NCBI GenBank assembly: GCA_026874595.1
Contig: CM049313.1
Coordinates: 58,113,159-58,177,158 of the forward strand
DNA from: Sipunculus nudus
Lineage: Eukaryota > Annelida > Sipuncula > Golfingiida > Sipunculidae
Direction: 5' to 3'
Length of the DNA: 64,000 bases
The number at the start of each line of letters is the position of its first letter. Position 1 is the stretch's first letter. Positions 1-11,283 of the stretch are shown piece after piece. The position numbers and the translations under genes were made by a program. The notes under the pieces were generated by a model, which was given only the letters and a program-made list of their open reading frames with translations, was not told where the DNA came from and made no database searches.

Positions 1-365
1 TGGGAACAACTTTACTGAGCTATCTTGAGAATTTCATCAGAATCCGTCAATAGTTTTTTTTTAAAATGTTGCTAACAGACAAACAGACAAACAAACCAAC
101 GCCGGCAAAAACATAACCTCCTTGCTGATGTAAAAAAGTGTAAGAGTATTCACAACTATCCAAATGACTTTCAAATTTTGTGTTCCTTTGAATACCCGGA
201 TACCTACAAAAACCTCTTGTAAAGTCTTAGAACTCCTTATAGCCTTTATACTGATAGATATTCAGGGACAGCAGTAAGTGAATTGATAGGTGAAAGGACG
301 CTGCAGCTAATAATACAGTCAATTAACACTGTTTTCCATGGGAATAAAAATTAATTTTTACTTAC

Positions 366-577
366 AGGATAATAGTCGCTCAACGGACGGTTGTATCCCG
401 TTGGGTTGCAAATCATAAGCGGCCCGACAAGACCGGTGTGAACGTCCTTGACTGGGTCAGTCGCGGAGTGATACATAGACACCACGCATTCTTCATTATC
501 ATCAAGTGGGCTCCAGCGTTTGGGCACGGACCACTCGTATGTGAAGTCGGTGTCAGGCTGGACATGCGCACCCTGAC
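366..577 (-). CDS. Hephaestin-like gene, exon 8 (cupredoxin domain 3, second half; last visible exon)
   Basis: Acceptor CTGACAG|GT and donor TATCCT|GTAAGT. The split Gly codon joins exon 7 (DGTSGQGAHVQPDTDF). Residues 495-565 include YEWSVPKRWSP, ECVVSMYHSATDPVKD and GLVGPLMICNPTG, the second half of cupredoxin domain 3. YHSH reads YHSA here. The exon ends in phase 0 at codon 565. Hephaestin and ceruloplasmin have about 1,060-1,160 residues, so roughly half the protein, including the domain 6 copper centre and any membrane anchor, lies beyond the left edge. Confidence 0.92.
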
Positions 578-1768
578 CTGTCAGTAATTCAGGGCACCAT
601 CAGCTCATTATCAAAAGCACATGTGTTTCTCTTAAAATTAAACTCCACCCAGTTTAGTTACTCGTATTAATAATATCTCTTCTGCTATACACGCCTTATG
701 ATTACCCAATTTTAACTTTTTAGTGCCTGTTATTTTAAGACTTATTACTTGAAATAATGATACGACATTCGCAGATCGAAAGCTAGTAAACTGCTTAACG
801 GTTGTTTTCAAAACAAAGGTCAATAATGGCATCTCAACCACAGAAATAACAAAAACTGTGAAAGAACTTCCCCCTTAGGTTCACCAACCAATACCAAAAT
901 AGTATTCCTGATACGTATTATACAAGGTAAAAAGGCGCAGCTAGCCTTTCAACTAGATTTGTAATCATAATTTCGACATCTGACCTGCGTCATCCTGGTT
1001 AAATATGAAAGTAATATGGCAGCCCCCATGCGCCCTTTTATGAAACTGGGAGGAACAAACCTGTCAGCGTTCGAGAAAGACGCATGAGTAAAATACGAAC
1101 GTACTCCTAGCACAACGTCCTGGCGACGATCAATGTGCGGGAAGTGATTTGTGGCAAAAGGACGTGTATCGGCAAAGTTTAAAAATGTGGAAAAAACTCT
1201 TCCTTAATTCCACCGCGCCCAAATCATCAAATTATATTAGGATAAACAGGAACGATGTCACCTAAGGTAAGACATATTAAATTTAAACAGGACCTGAGTG
1301 TTCCAGTTATCTACATCCCAGGTGGTATCCCCGGTTGTTCCCTCACCGAAAAGATTGTGGAGTTGCGGCTGTTGGTTTAGCGTCTAAATTTGTTGATAGC
1401 ACATCGTTACTTATAAACGTAACCATTCTTGCTGATGTTTTTAAGAGTTAGTTACATTTGCTTACAGTTATTTACATTTATACACTCATACACAGTTACT
1501 ATCTAAAGTGTGAAATAAGGGCTAAATCCGCCGCTCTGATTAACAACTAACAGAACCATTTCTACTAATTTTGAGGCTTCACTAAAATTAACTATACCAT
1601 ACTCACTGGCACCGCTGTTTCTACTATTTTAAGAAGATGTTAGTGACATAACCTTCACAGTATCGCTACTACTCCTAACTAAAAGCTACCACTAGCATTG
1701 CATTGCATCAACCACTAGTACTAATACTATCATTAATACGACTATATACAGTAAATATATATTCAGAC
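578..1768. other. Intron between exons 7 and 8
   Basis: Unique-looking AT-rich intron. No repeat, open frame with family similarity or RNA gene was recognised. Confidence 0.6.
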
Positions 1769-2049
1769 CTGAAGTTCCATCATTGTACTTAAACCCTTCG
1801 TTGTCCTTGTCGTATTTCACTGCTTGAGCAAACATGGAATATGGCCGGCTCGCTTTATTTCTAAACACTATGGTAATACGGTCACCGACCGCTGCCTTTA
1901 TGAGCGGTCCTAGAATTCCCAAGTGCTCTTCTGCTGGATCTCGCGGCTTCGGGTCAGTAAACCGTTCATCAGTGTATTCGATGAACCTAGCTTTTTTATA
2001 TGTTGTTCCAATGTGCTTTTCATTGCGTGTTGCATATGTCGACCATTGA
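1769..2049 (-). CDS. Hephaestin-like gene, exon 7 (cupredoxin domain 3)
   Basis: Acceptor TTACTGTTTTCAG|T and donor CTTCAG|GTCTGA; the split Ser codon joins exon 6 as GTGGSQWSTYA. Residues 401-494 contain KARFIEYTDERF, EEHLGILGPLIKAAVGD, FRNKASRPYSMFAQAVKY and DKDNEGFKYNDG. All are standard domain 3 or 5 strands. The H-x-H position is F-x-Q, as is usual for the non-catalytic third domain. The acceptor abuts a four-unit tandem repeat whose units copy the polypyrimidine tract of this splice site. Confidence 0.93.
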
Positions 2050-2051
2050 CT

Positions 2052-2249
2052 GAAAACAGTAAAACAATAGGTTGCAGTTATTATACTCGACAATATATGT
2101 ACATGGTATATATTTTGTCATCCCGTGTCTATGTGTGTCGGTCCTTTTTCATCGCAATTTTCATATTGTGCATTATATTTATACAGCTCAACTTGGCACG
2201 CCCGAAACGAAAACAGTAAAACAATATGTTGCTGTCATTATATTCGACA

Positions 2250-2326
<77 letters not shown>

Positions 2327-2710
2327 CACCCCATGTCAATGTGTGTCGGTCTTTTTCCGTCGCACTTTTTATATGGTTTATTATATTTATACAGCTCAAC
2401 TTGGCACGTCCGAAATGAAAACAGTAAAACAATATGTTGAAGTCATTATATTCAACAGTATATAATTTTCATCCCATGTCAATGTGTGTCGGTCATTTTC
2501 CGTCGAACTGCTCATATGGTGTTTTTTGATTATTCAGCGCAATTAAGCACATCCGAAATAAAAACAGTAATCCAATAAGTTGCAGTCATTATATTCGACA
2601 TTATATAGATATATTTTGACATACCTTGTCAATGTGTGTCAGTCCTTTTCATCGCACTTTTCATATTGTGTATTATGAATAAACAGCTCAACTTAGCGCA
2701 TTCAAAATGA
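2052..2710. repeat. Four-unit ~160-bp tandem repeat with internal (TA)n
   Basis: Units are anchored by a GTCATTATATTCGAC-like string near 2077, 2233, 2442 and 2585, and share GTCAATGTGTGTCGGTC and CAGCTCAACTTGGCACG. Unit 2 is lengthened by a (TA)n tract at about 2255-2325. Each unit begins with GAAAACAGTAAAACAATA, the complement of the polypyrimidine tract of exon 7's splice acceptor; the first unit provides the real site. The array fills most of the proximal intron. Confidence 0.85.
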
Positions 2711-3453
2711 AATATGTCATTATCCTCCCGACTCCATACATTGAAGATTGTGTGCCCTTGTGCTTATAGCGGTTGACATCAATTTAACCATGACAGCATG
2801 ATATCTGCGAACTTTTCATTCAATAGACTGATCGGCATATGAAACTTGCGGAAGGTCTCCCATATAAGGTTATCATTGGCTTCAATTTGGCTTCTTTGGA
2901 CTGGTCATGTCCGCTGAAGTGTTATTACATTTCCAGTAAATATTGCATTAACCGTTTGGGAAGTTTGTTTATTATCGGGCAAATTTTATATTACGTTATC
3001 GGGTAGCAAATGTTGTCACATTATCGGTTGTTTTACTTTATTGGCTAGTGTCACATTCTCGATTATTTCATTACTTTGTCGGTAAGTGTTAAATTTCAGT
3101 TGATTTTTTTACGTTTTCAGTTGGTGTTACATTACCGGTTAATATTTTATTACACTACCAGTTAATATTACGTTATAAGATGATTATTTCACTATAAGTT
3201 GTGACAATGCCTATCGGACACGGGCTTTAGAGGATGGCAGTTTCGTGTAGCTTCATTTTTAACATGCTCATGTAAAAACAAGGTCACAACCCAGAACCAA
3301 TCAAACTGCACATATGAATGTTACTTCTTAAACACAATCCAGGTTAAACATTTACATCAAAGATCACTTTTAAGCTGACCAGCAGTTTAAACTTCAACCC
3401 AGTTAAATGATGCAGGTAACAAGTCTATACTTATTCAAATAACATGTAATCAC
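2711..3453. other. Intron between exons 6 and 7, distal part
   Basis: AT-rich, with short degenerate repeats of a TTACATTATCGGTT-like phrase at about 2950-3190. No gene recognised. Confidence 0.5.
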
Positions 3454-3622
3454 CTTCCTCCTGTTCCAACTTTATCCTCACCAGAGGGCGCATAGTCCCA
3501 GTCAACCTCCTCCGCAGCGATGTAGTACTTCCGGACCGGGGCATCGTCTTGGACCTTGTCTCTCTTGATGTTTAGCGTCTTATTTTCACAGGTCAGCACG
3601 TTGAAGAAGGCCGTAGCGCCCC
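3454..3622 (-). CDS. Hephaestin-like gene, exon 6 (domain 2/3 junction)
   Basis: Acceptor CACACAG|GG and donor GGAGGAAG|GTGATT. The frame continues from exon 5 (split Gly codon) into GATAFFNVLTC, the family's AGLQAFFxVxxC strand, then a charged linker and KYYIAAEEVDWDYAPSG. That last motif opens the second cupredoxin pair and is almost canonical. Residues 345-400. The exon lies between two repeat-filled introns. Confidence 0.92.
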
Positions 3623-3871
3623 CTGTGTGAGTCAACCAAAACTTGAACTTTACCATTTTTTGTATTATGAAAGTAATAAATATCATATCATTTTTAAGTC
3701 TTATAATAATTAATAATTAATAATTAATTCTGTGGTTTTTTTTTTTAATTAATCAAGTGTTTAACAAATCCCATGTTTAACGTTTATTAAATCTTAAATC
3801 TTAAATCTTCAGCATGTGGCATGTAATCAAAATATTTCTGTTCTTGATTCAATTCAAATCGAAACCAAATT

Positions 3872-5180
3872 TAACCAGGGGTCATGACGCTTAGCTGACT
3901 AGGGAAACATTCATCCAGGAATTTTATCAATGCTAAATATGTAGGTGGTATCCCCATTCAACTTTAGCAGAGCTCGGAGGATATGGGTAACAGAAACCTA
4001 ATTTCAGGTTTCCAAGGAGATTCCTCATGTACCTCCCTGGATGTCAAGTAAGAAGATTCTAAGTGCAAGGGTTACAATTGGTGGTCTGTTTACAGACAAC
4101 CACATCTTTGACGGTCTCAAGAAAATGCGTAAAAATTAAAAAAAAATCCAGGTTGGTGCCATCAGTCTGCAGGAACTGCTAAAACACTCCATGATGAATA
4201 TGCATGCATGCATGTGCATGCAGAGAATTCATTAGTTGTTCGGAAACCGGAGATTTTATATAAATTGTTTGATTATACTGAAGGGTACTTACAAGTCCCA
4301 TAGCTCGAGGGATATGGGTAACAGAGACCTACTTTTAGATTTCCAAGGAGATATATCATGGACGTCTCTGCATTTAAAATTAGAAGATTGTAGGTTGAAT
4401 GGTTGAATTTGTAACCTGTTAACAGAAGACATCTTTGAAGGTCTAAAAAAAAATGCATAAAAATCAAGGTCGCACCACCAGTCTGCAGAAACTGATGAAA
4501 CAGTCCTTGATGAATATGCTTGCAAAGAATCATGGTGATCAATGCAATAGTTGTGTAGATACTTGAGCTTTTGTATCAAATTTTCCATTATTCTGGGGGG
4601 TAGTTCTGAGCCCCATTGCTTGAAGGATATGGGTAACAGAGACCTAATTGCAGGTTTCTGAAGAGACTTTACATGGGCCTCCCTGCATGTCAAGACAGAA
4701 GATTCTAGGTCCAGTAGTTACGATTTATGCCCTGTTACCAGATGACCGCATCTTAAGGGGTCTCAAAAATAGAGAAAAAAAAAATTGTAAAAATCGAAAA
4801 AAATATAGGTGGCGCCACCAGACTGCAGAAACTGATGAAATATTCCATGATCAATGTTCATGAAAAGGATCATGGTGATCAATGCAATAGTTGTTCAGAT
4901 AATAGAGCTTTTATATCAAATTTTCTATTATTCCTGGGGGGGGGGGGGGTGGGTACTTCGGAACCCCATTGCTCAGTGGTTATGGGTATCAAAGACATAA
5001 ATTCAGGTTTCCAAGGAGATTTTTCATGGACCTCCCTATATATGAAGCTAGAAGATTCTAGAACCAGCGGTTACGATTTGTGCCTGGTTAACGGACGGAC
5101 AGACAGACAGACGGACGGACGCCGGACAAAAAGTGATCGCTATAGCTCAGATGACTTTTGGTCAGCTGAGCTAAAAATAT
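3872..5180 (+). repeat. Composite interspersed repeat, internal units plus (GGAC/AGAC)n tail
   Basis: Starts with CAGGGGTCATGACGCTTAGCTG and ends with AGCTCAGATGACTTTTGGTCAGCTGAGC. Between them lie four diverged units of about 310-350 bp, each with GGATATGGGTAACAGAGACC, CAAGGAGATTT and a GTTTACGATTTGTGCCCTGTTAACAG-like phrase. The tail near 5092-5122 is a run of GGAC/AGAC tetranucleotides. A near-identical arrangement occurs at 47490-48870, and an inverted one at 49671-50260. Such repeats are common in bivalve genomes (from memory). No protein is encoded; small open frames here are shadows. Confidence 0.8.
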
Positions 5181-5379
5181 AAGCAACGGATATTGCTTTT
5201 AATTGGCAGTTAATACTGCTTTGTATGGTTACAAATGTACATAGTGAACTTGATTCACTGGATGGCAAAAACATTCTAACAGTTGAATCAATGTTTGTCC
5301 AGATTCCAGGTTATGTAGGATTTAAGTTATTTCAACTCTTTTTGTTTATCATCTCACAATAATAATTTACTATACTGAC

Positions 5380-5486
5380 CCAGAAAGTGCTCATCAAATG
5401 CATCTCTAATGAGCCAACGACCCGGCTCCTGACCGACCATTCTTCCGGTTACCTGCGAACCAGCCATCAAAGGCAGGGCTGTGGTT
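5380..5486 (-). CDS. Hephaestin-like gene, exon 5 (end of cupredoxin domain 2)
   Basis: Acceptor TTGATAG|A and donor TTTCTGG|GTCAGT, with the frame joined to exon 4 through a split Arg codon. It encodes residues 309-344, including TTALPLMAGSQVTGRM and QEPGRWLIRDAFDEHF. The second motif aligns without gaps to the PGxWMLSCxxxxH strand of ceruloplasmin domain 2. The Cys that would bind type 1 copper is Asp337, whereas His342 is conserved. Together with exons 2 and 3 this suggests that copper binding is lost or altered in the N-terminal half. Confidence 0.88.
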
Positions 5487-5753
5487 CTATCAATTATACG
5501 TTATAAAAATAAAGCATATTCGCACTCAACCAACTGTATGTGTTAAATGTATCCATAAATGCCAAATATTTAGACAGAGAATGAATAAAAAATAAATAAA
5601 TAAAACAAACAGTGAAAATCCACCGAGTAGATGGATTGATAAATTCACACACAGATATATTTAAACGATATCTTTCATTAACATCATTAATTAACTTTCC
5701 TAATTAACATTTTCAGAGATGATTCATCTGTGATGGGTATTAAATACACTTAC

Positions 5754-6033
5754 CTTCTGACCAAGCTGCTGATAGCGTGTCCATGAAACATAAGGGAGTG
5801 CACGTCCACGCTCGTTCCCATGGAAACAACATACCACAACACCGCCTCACCGGAGCATATGTCCAAGCCCGGAAGATTGCCGTCAACGTAACCATTTATC
5901 GCGTGGAATGTGTGTTTCCCCGAATCCTGTGACGTCAGACCGTTATCCTTTGCGTACCTGCTCTTGGTTTCGTCAATGGTTTGAACTAACAAAATGTAGC
6001 TTTTTTTGATGTCTTCTTTTCTATCGCCCGTAT
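5754..6033 (-). CDS. Hephaestin-like gene, exon 4 (cupredoxin domain 2)
   Basis: Acceptor TATATTCAG|AT and perfect donor CAGAAG|GTAAGTG. This start was chosen over the internal TTGTTAG because the extra codons (TGDRKEDIKKSYILLV) match the family and the split Tyr codon keeps the frame. Residues 216-308 include QTIDETKSRY, HAINGYVDGNLPGL and VDVHSLMFHGHAI. The last matches the VDIHxxxFHG strand whose first His is a type 1 copper ligand in ceruloplasmin; it is kept as H294. Two His replace the usual G-Q after FHG. Confidence 0.92.
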
Positions 6034-7204
6034 CTGAATATACATACATTTTATCATATACCCATGCTAATATCCATGTACATCCATGACAAATGACCTG
6101 GTTAAAACACACACACACACATATATATTTTGGGGGCGGCGGATAATATGGGTTAATTATATGCGAGGTAAACTCATTTTTCAATAAGTGAACTAATCGT
6201 GACCGTTAGTTACTAACACCGAAGGTGAATGTCGTTGGTATAAATCAATGAAGGATGACAATTATAAGTTAGTCACGGTCCAGTCACGCCACAAAAAGCT
6301 TCCACGTAGCCTAGATTCCATGTTTATGAAAACTGACTGGGTACTGCCATCACAGTTCCAAACTGTGTTGGTTTACCAACGGGGAAGCATATAACAGGTG
6401 ATAGGATACAGGCATACACCAGAACGGCAGACCGACCAGTTGCATGTAACAAGAAGCGCTGTTCCTTTGCTTTTGGGGTGGGCCATTTGTTTTTCTTCAT
6501 AGTTAAGTGAATATCACACAACCTGTTATCCTGCGAGTCATGCGGTAATGTTGGGGGGGGGGGGGGACTTTCAAATATAGTATTTCTTCGTAAATTTCGC
6601 TTCCTCGATTTAACAGTCGGGAAAAAAAGTTTGAGGTTTTAATGTACACATATCTATACTATGGATAACAATGATATGTTTAATTCAAACTTCTAATTTT
6701 TTATGGCATTATATAATAAAACTTTATTCTGACAGTACCGTTCAGGGCTATGTATACTGGAGATTACCATTGATACAGCCATGCGGACACACTGAACCAT
6801 TACACACACAGCAAATTTTATCAGGTTCATGACGGTTGTATAAATGACGCTTTCGGTAGCGGCAATTAAAAACAGCAGGTAATGGTTTGGGCATAAAAAT
6901 ATTGAAACCAAAAAGTTCATCTATGATATGTATGACTATAGCTATACTGCTTCTGTATGTGAATTCATATATAAACACGTACATATATTATATACATATT
7001 ATATATATTATATATATCTTTGAATATACGTAACTCAATGATGTGAAGATCTTCTAAACCAGCTTCGCACACACACATTCCAGAATCCAAACAGAGACCA
7101 GCACTCACGGACCCTTCTGCATGTATATACTGACTCTCCTGCTTAAACATATACGAGTTATGCATAAACGCTTTCCGGCCAAGTAGATTTCCATTCACAC
7201 TTAC
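6034..7204. other. Intron between exons 3 and 4
   Basis: AT-rich intron with a poly-G tract near 6552-6567, a short (AC)n(AT)n stretch at about 6105-6130 just inside the acceptor side, and TA-rich sequence near 6985-7020. No further exon is needed, since exons 3 and 4 join in frame. Confidence 0.6.
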
Positions 7205-7462
7205 AGTCTCTGATGAGGTCCCCATCATTGTGACAAGACAGCAGAACACCGACAGGCCCAGAGTTCACCTCTCCTGTCAATTCCTGTGAGTGTGAATAGT
7301 AAACTGACGAGACGCAAAGGTCGTCCTCTATGCCCGGCTGGTCATCCACTTGAAACGCCCATTTGTACAGATGGGTACCGCCAGGGGGCACTTCGTCATC
7401 TGCATCCATATCCGCATCCGTCGGCAAATCCAAACTCGTGAAGAGTGACCCATACTTCGCCC
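7205..7462 (-). CDS. Hephaestin-like gene, exon 3 (cupredoxin domain 1, second half)
   Basis: Acceptor AACTAG|GG and donor GAGACT|GTAAGTG, with the frame continuous from exon 2 across a split Gly codon (NEG-AKYGS). Residues 131-215 contain the acidic insertion DLPTDADMDADDE, then HLYKWAF, EDDLCVSSVYYSHS and SGPVGVLLSC. These correspond to the THTYxW, CxxxxYHSH and GLxGPLxxC strands of the family. The YHSH ligand motif of domain 1 reads YYSH, so Tyr185 replaces one expected type 3 copper His while His187 remains. The two cysteines probably form the conserved domain disulphide. Confidence 0.9.
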
Positions 7463-7477
7463 CTAGTTAAGATAAAC

Positions 7478-8180
7478 AAGTGGCCCATGGGCAATGACGC
7501 TCAGCTGATTTTTACATACATGTGACGCGGGATTTAATTATTGATGTTAAGAACTGGTAAAGAAAATATCTGGAACCTTAAACAATGGATAGAATGTCTT
7601 CCATAGTGCTCAAAATCATCATTTTTTCCCCCAGTTCCTAATGACATTGGTTTCAGTGACCTCATTTAGACATTCCAAGAACTAACGAGGAACTACCTTG
7701 ATGCAATGTTAAAAGTTTCTTGTCCAACTACAACGATTTGTGACGATCTAACTGATGGAGGGCAAAAATCATGTTCTTTCACGGAGCTTGCAGAATATAG
7801 GTCACAGCAACACATTTAAGGTTTACAAGGAATTTTTACAGGAACCTCATTGGATATTAGTCATATTATAAGTTTCTAGGACAATCTCTAACCAATCATG
7901 CAAAACTGTCCTAATCTGTGCTCAAATTATGTTCTTTCCGTGGTTCACAAAATATGTTCTTTCACATATATTGCAGAATATATAGGTCAACATGACCCTA
8001 TTACAGGTTTCCACATGTTTTCCAGGATCTCCTTGAATGTCATGTTAGAAGATTTTAGGCCAAATGGATAGAACTTGTGCACGTCTGATTCGCTGGGTAT
8101 TCAAAATCCTGTTTTTTGCCCGTAGTCCACAAAATATAGGTCTATAACTTCGAAGATCTGTTTCTTTTATGCTTTGATTT
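7478..8180 (+). repeat. Diverged copy of the composite repeat in intron 2
   Basis: Begins with AAGTGGCCCATGGGCAATGACGCTCAGCTGA, recognisably the head of the repeat seen at 3872 and 47490, and continues with degenerate units (AGGTTTACAAGGAATTTTTACAGG, TCACAGCAAC). It lacks the tetranucleotide tail. It is followed at 8200-8345 by a GC-richer piece ending in CCTAAATCCTGGACCCGCCCCTG, which resembles the terminus of the MITE-like element at 11990. Confidence 0.55.
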
Positions 8181-8777
8181 ATGCTTTGATTATTTAAAAC
8201 AGAGTGAGAGCACTTGCAAACATCTGCGGTTAGGGAAGTTTAGCGGCCTGGTTTCCGCCTTTTCCGGGCTTGGTGACTTTTTATAGGCTTTGTTTCAGTC
8301 CTCCTTTAGACCCCTATTTCCTAAATCCTGGACCCGCCCCTGTCTACACCATCCGAGCCGGAGTAAAAGTGAGAGTTCAGACAACTTGAGTCCGCGTCAT
8401 TTCGAACGCAAGTCAACGTCTCGAGTCATATCAAATTTCCCTGATTAAAACTTGAGGAATGGAATTTTGAGATAACAATTTTTTATGTTTACATGTTAGT
8501 CTACCCACGTTTTTTATTCGAACTAGGTATACGTTGTTTTAAAATGTGGAATATCCTGTTTGTAGTTTCTTTGAACACGTATATAAAGTCTTTATAATAT
8601 GTGACAGAGCTTTTTTTTCTGCTCCATAGGATATCTCGAGTCCTCCACTTAGTCCACAGTCCTTGAGTACATGTCTATAGTTTGAGTCCCCAAAAATTGT
8701 ACCCAAGTCCTCACTACACCATTGCATGGTCTATATATGCCATTTTACTGGGGAATAAAAAATTAAAGCCGCCTCAC

Positions 8778-9016
8778 CTTCGTTAGCTTTTGAGGTATAA
8801 TTGGTATTACTTTCATCTCTGTAGATGGCCGAGGAAACGTGAAGGCTGAATGGGCGAGAGGCCATGTTCTTGAAATACACATGTATTTCGTCTCCAAGAG
8901 TACCCGCCATTGTTGGTCCCAATAATCCCATTTCCGGCGGATGTGATTTACGGACTGTAAAGCTGGCGTCCGTATACTCCCGGTAAACTGCCTTGCGGTA
9001 GGTTGTCCGCAAACGT
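8778..9016 (-). CDS. Hephaestin-like gene, exon 2 (cupredoxin domain 1)
   Basis: Acceptor TTTTTCAG|A at 9017 and donor CGAAG|GTGAGG. The frame joins exon 1 through a split Arg codon. Residues 51-129 include EYTDASFTVRK, LLGPTMAGTLGDEI and KNMASRPFSLHVSSAIY, all typical of cupredoxin domain 1. In human ceruloplasmin the last segment carries an H-x-H pair that binds the type 2/3 copper cluster. Here the first His is kept (H109) but the second is Ser (S111). The exon lies about 3.3 kb from exon 1. Confidence 0.9.
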
Positions 9017-9064
9017 CTGAAAAATCGTAAATTACAATTGACTCTAGGGCCATTGGTCAGTTTA

Positions 9065-9290
9065 TTATATTATCGTAGGTGGCGCCACCCGTCTTGTATA
9101 CGACAAAGCTATACGATATGTGAAATATTTACAATTTCAGGCTGACATATCAAATCCTTCCTGAGAAAAAAAACTACACTGTGCAAAGGACATTGTAGGT
9201 GGCGACACCATTCGTGTGTACGAGAAAGCCATCAAAGATGCATAGACAGGTCAAAATATCAGGCCAATACATCAAACTACTCTTGAGTCA
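9065..9290. repeat. Two-unit ~120-bp tandem repeat
   Basis: Two diverged units share GTAGGTGGCG(C/A)CACC, a GTACGA(C/G)A AAGC-type string and CAGGC(T/C)(G/A)A(C/T)A CATCAAA. The first includes the perfect 12-bp palindrome GGTGGCGCCACC, also present in the composite repeat near 4808. Intron 1, immediately upstream of exon 2. Confidence 0.5.
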
Positions 9291-9737
9291 GATGCACTAG
9301 GCTCACCATGCTTAGGTGAGAAACACAGTTGCCCCGAGTGAAGCAGAAAAAATTGCTAGCTTCAGCTACTGCACTGAGTTAACTCTCGGCCTGCACCTGG
9401 CTGCACCGAGTGAACTATTGACCTGTTGCACAATCTGATACAGTTGGCAGTTTGCCAAAGCTAAAATAGATCAAGACTGACCTTTGCCTGTTGCCAAATA
9501 TGATATAAAAGGCAGTCTGCTATGCTATTTATACATACGGACACAATCTTGGGCTGTTGGTAAATCAGTACTGTTTCATGAGTTCAGCTTACCAGCCGGA
9601 TATCTCCTAAGGTACAAACTGAAAACTCCATAATTGGAATATATGTGTACCCATTCTGATCTTCTCAGTCATCAAAAATAGAAAACTAAACAAGTTATCA
9701 TGCAGATTAAACATTTCAGTGGGGCTATCTTATGGAT

Positions 9738-9746
9738 ATATATATA

Positions 9747-9794
<48 letters not shown>

Positions 9795-9802
9795 TATATA
9801 TA
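9738..9802. repeat. (TA)n microsatellite
   Basis: Nearly uninterrupted TA dinucleotides in intron 1. The YIYIYI frame read through it is not a gene. Confidence 0.9.
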
Positions 9803-11283
9803 TGTATGTTTGTGTGTTTATTATTCTAACTTTGCATGTTTTTTTGTTATTTAACAGGTGGGATATCTGTTATTTTAGATATTCCTAGAAAATAAATGCT
9901 CTCATGTATAGGTTGTGAAATATTTTATAATCATATTTGGATGATTGTATCCGCAGGTCGATATATAACTGAGCCAGCACCCAGTCCTACTGTTTTGTTA
10001 TAAAGTACATATAATTCAACATAATAAGCAGACTGCAATTAATTAATTCTGTTTACTTAAATATCAAAGTTTAGTGCAGTGACAACTGTAAGTTATTTGT
10101 CATTTATATTTTTAATTTGCGAAATAGTTTTGTGTTATGTTATGTATAAAATATTGAAATGATATATGGATAAGAAAATAATTGATAACACAATCTTGGA
10201 CTTCATTGTTTGAATAAGCTCCGGTTCCAAGTAATTGAAGTTAATCTTGACCTTTTATAATGCTATAATGTTAATATTGTGCATTTCAGCTCAAGATATT
10301 TATGAAAACCATATTGACAATAACATTCTGACCATACCCATTGTTTGGTCAGTATATGTTCAATTAATAAAGTTAAAAATTCATTTGAATAAAAATACAT
10401 TTTTCTTCGGAATGTTGACTTTTCAATAAACTTAGCTCACGCACCATACTTAAAAAATCTCACTAAATGTTGAATTTTCGATGAACTTAGCTGACGCACC
10501 CATATTTAGCGCTTGTTGCCCGATGATATCTCCTTACTCCCCATTTCTATTTAAATATGGTATATATGTCTAGGTTTCTGAGAAAATTGTCTTTCCACAT
10601 ATATCTAACATTTGAGGTTTGTAAGTTTTGATGATAAGTTATTAAAAGGAAAATGCCTGAAACACCCAAGTTGATAAGCTGTTAACAGGCCCCATCTGTC
10701 CACTAGTGTGTAACCCGACACCCCCGCTGGTAGCTGTGGCTCGCTGACACTGTGTGTCTGGGCAGCACAGCCTGTTTAGCCCATTAAACCTACACCTGCC
10801 TAACTGCTATGGCACGCATGTTAGAGACAAGTGCAAGTGACACTTCTACAGGAACTGGTCAAGTGACGGGTTGAAATCAGAGCCAAGATGTTGGCCTTAT
10901 TTTGCAGACTGCAATGGGATGCTAGGACCCAGATTTTAAGCATAGTAGCTTCTTCACAGGCGCTGGCCTGACCAGTGACACTTTGATAAATTAAGAAGAA
11001 AGAACCCTATGGCCATTTGTATTAAAGTTGATGAGAGAGGCTTTGGTACAAAGGGGTACCTTGTAGATAAAAGTGAAGGAAGCACTGGAACTGGCTGCCG
11101 ACTTCTTCTATGTATGTATAGAGTTTAGGTTAGAGTTTGATCGACTTTGGTCCGAACGTCAGTCCCGCCCTTTTAAAAAAATAAGCAGACTCAAAATGAA
11201 GGGGGGGGGGGGGGGGGGGGGGGGCTCAGCCACGCCACCGTGAATGGCATCGGTTCTATGAGAACGCCCACAGCGGCCCAAAC
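9803..11283. other. Intron 1, no gene seen
   Basis: AT-rich sequence with a short two-unit repeat at about 10404-10500 (AACTTAGCT(C/G)ACGCACC) and a long poly-G run at about 11200-11224. No exon or RNA gene recognised. Confidence 0.5.

Noticed and set aside
2129-2465. Open frames made of Tyr-Ile repeats
   Set aside because: Translations of a (TA)n microsatellite in several frames; the same holds at 9700-9888, 13157-13360 and 29050-29286.
5090-5125. CRISPR-like or minisatellite array in the GGAC/AGAC tract
   Set aside because: Simple tetranucleotide repeat without spacers, in a eukaryotic context.
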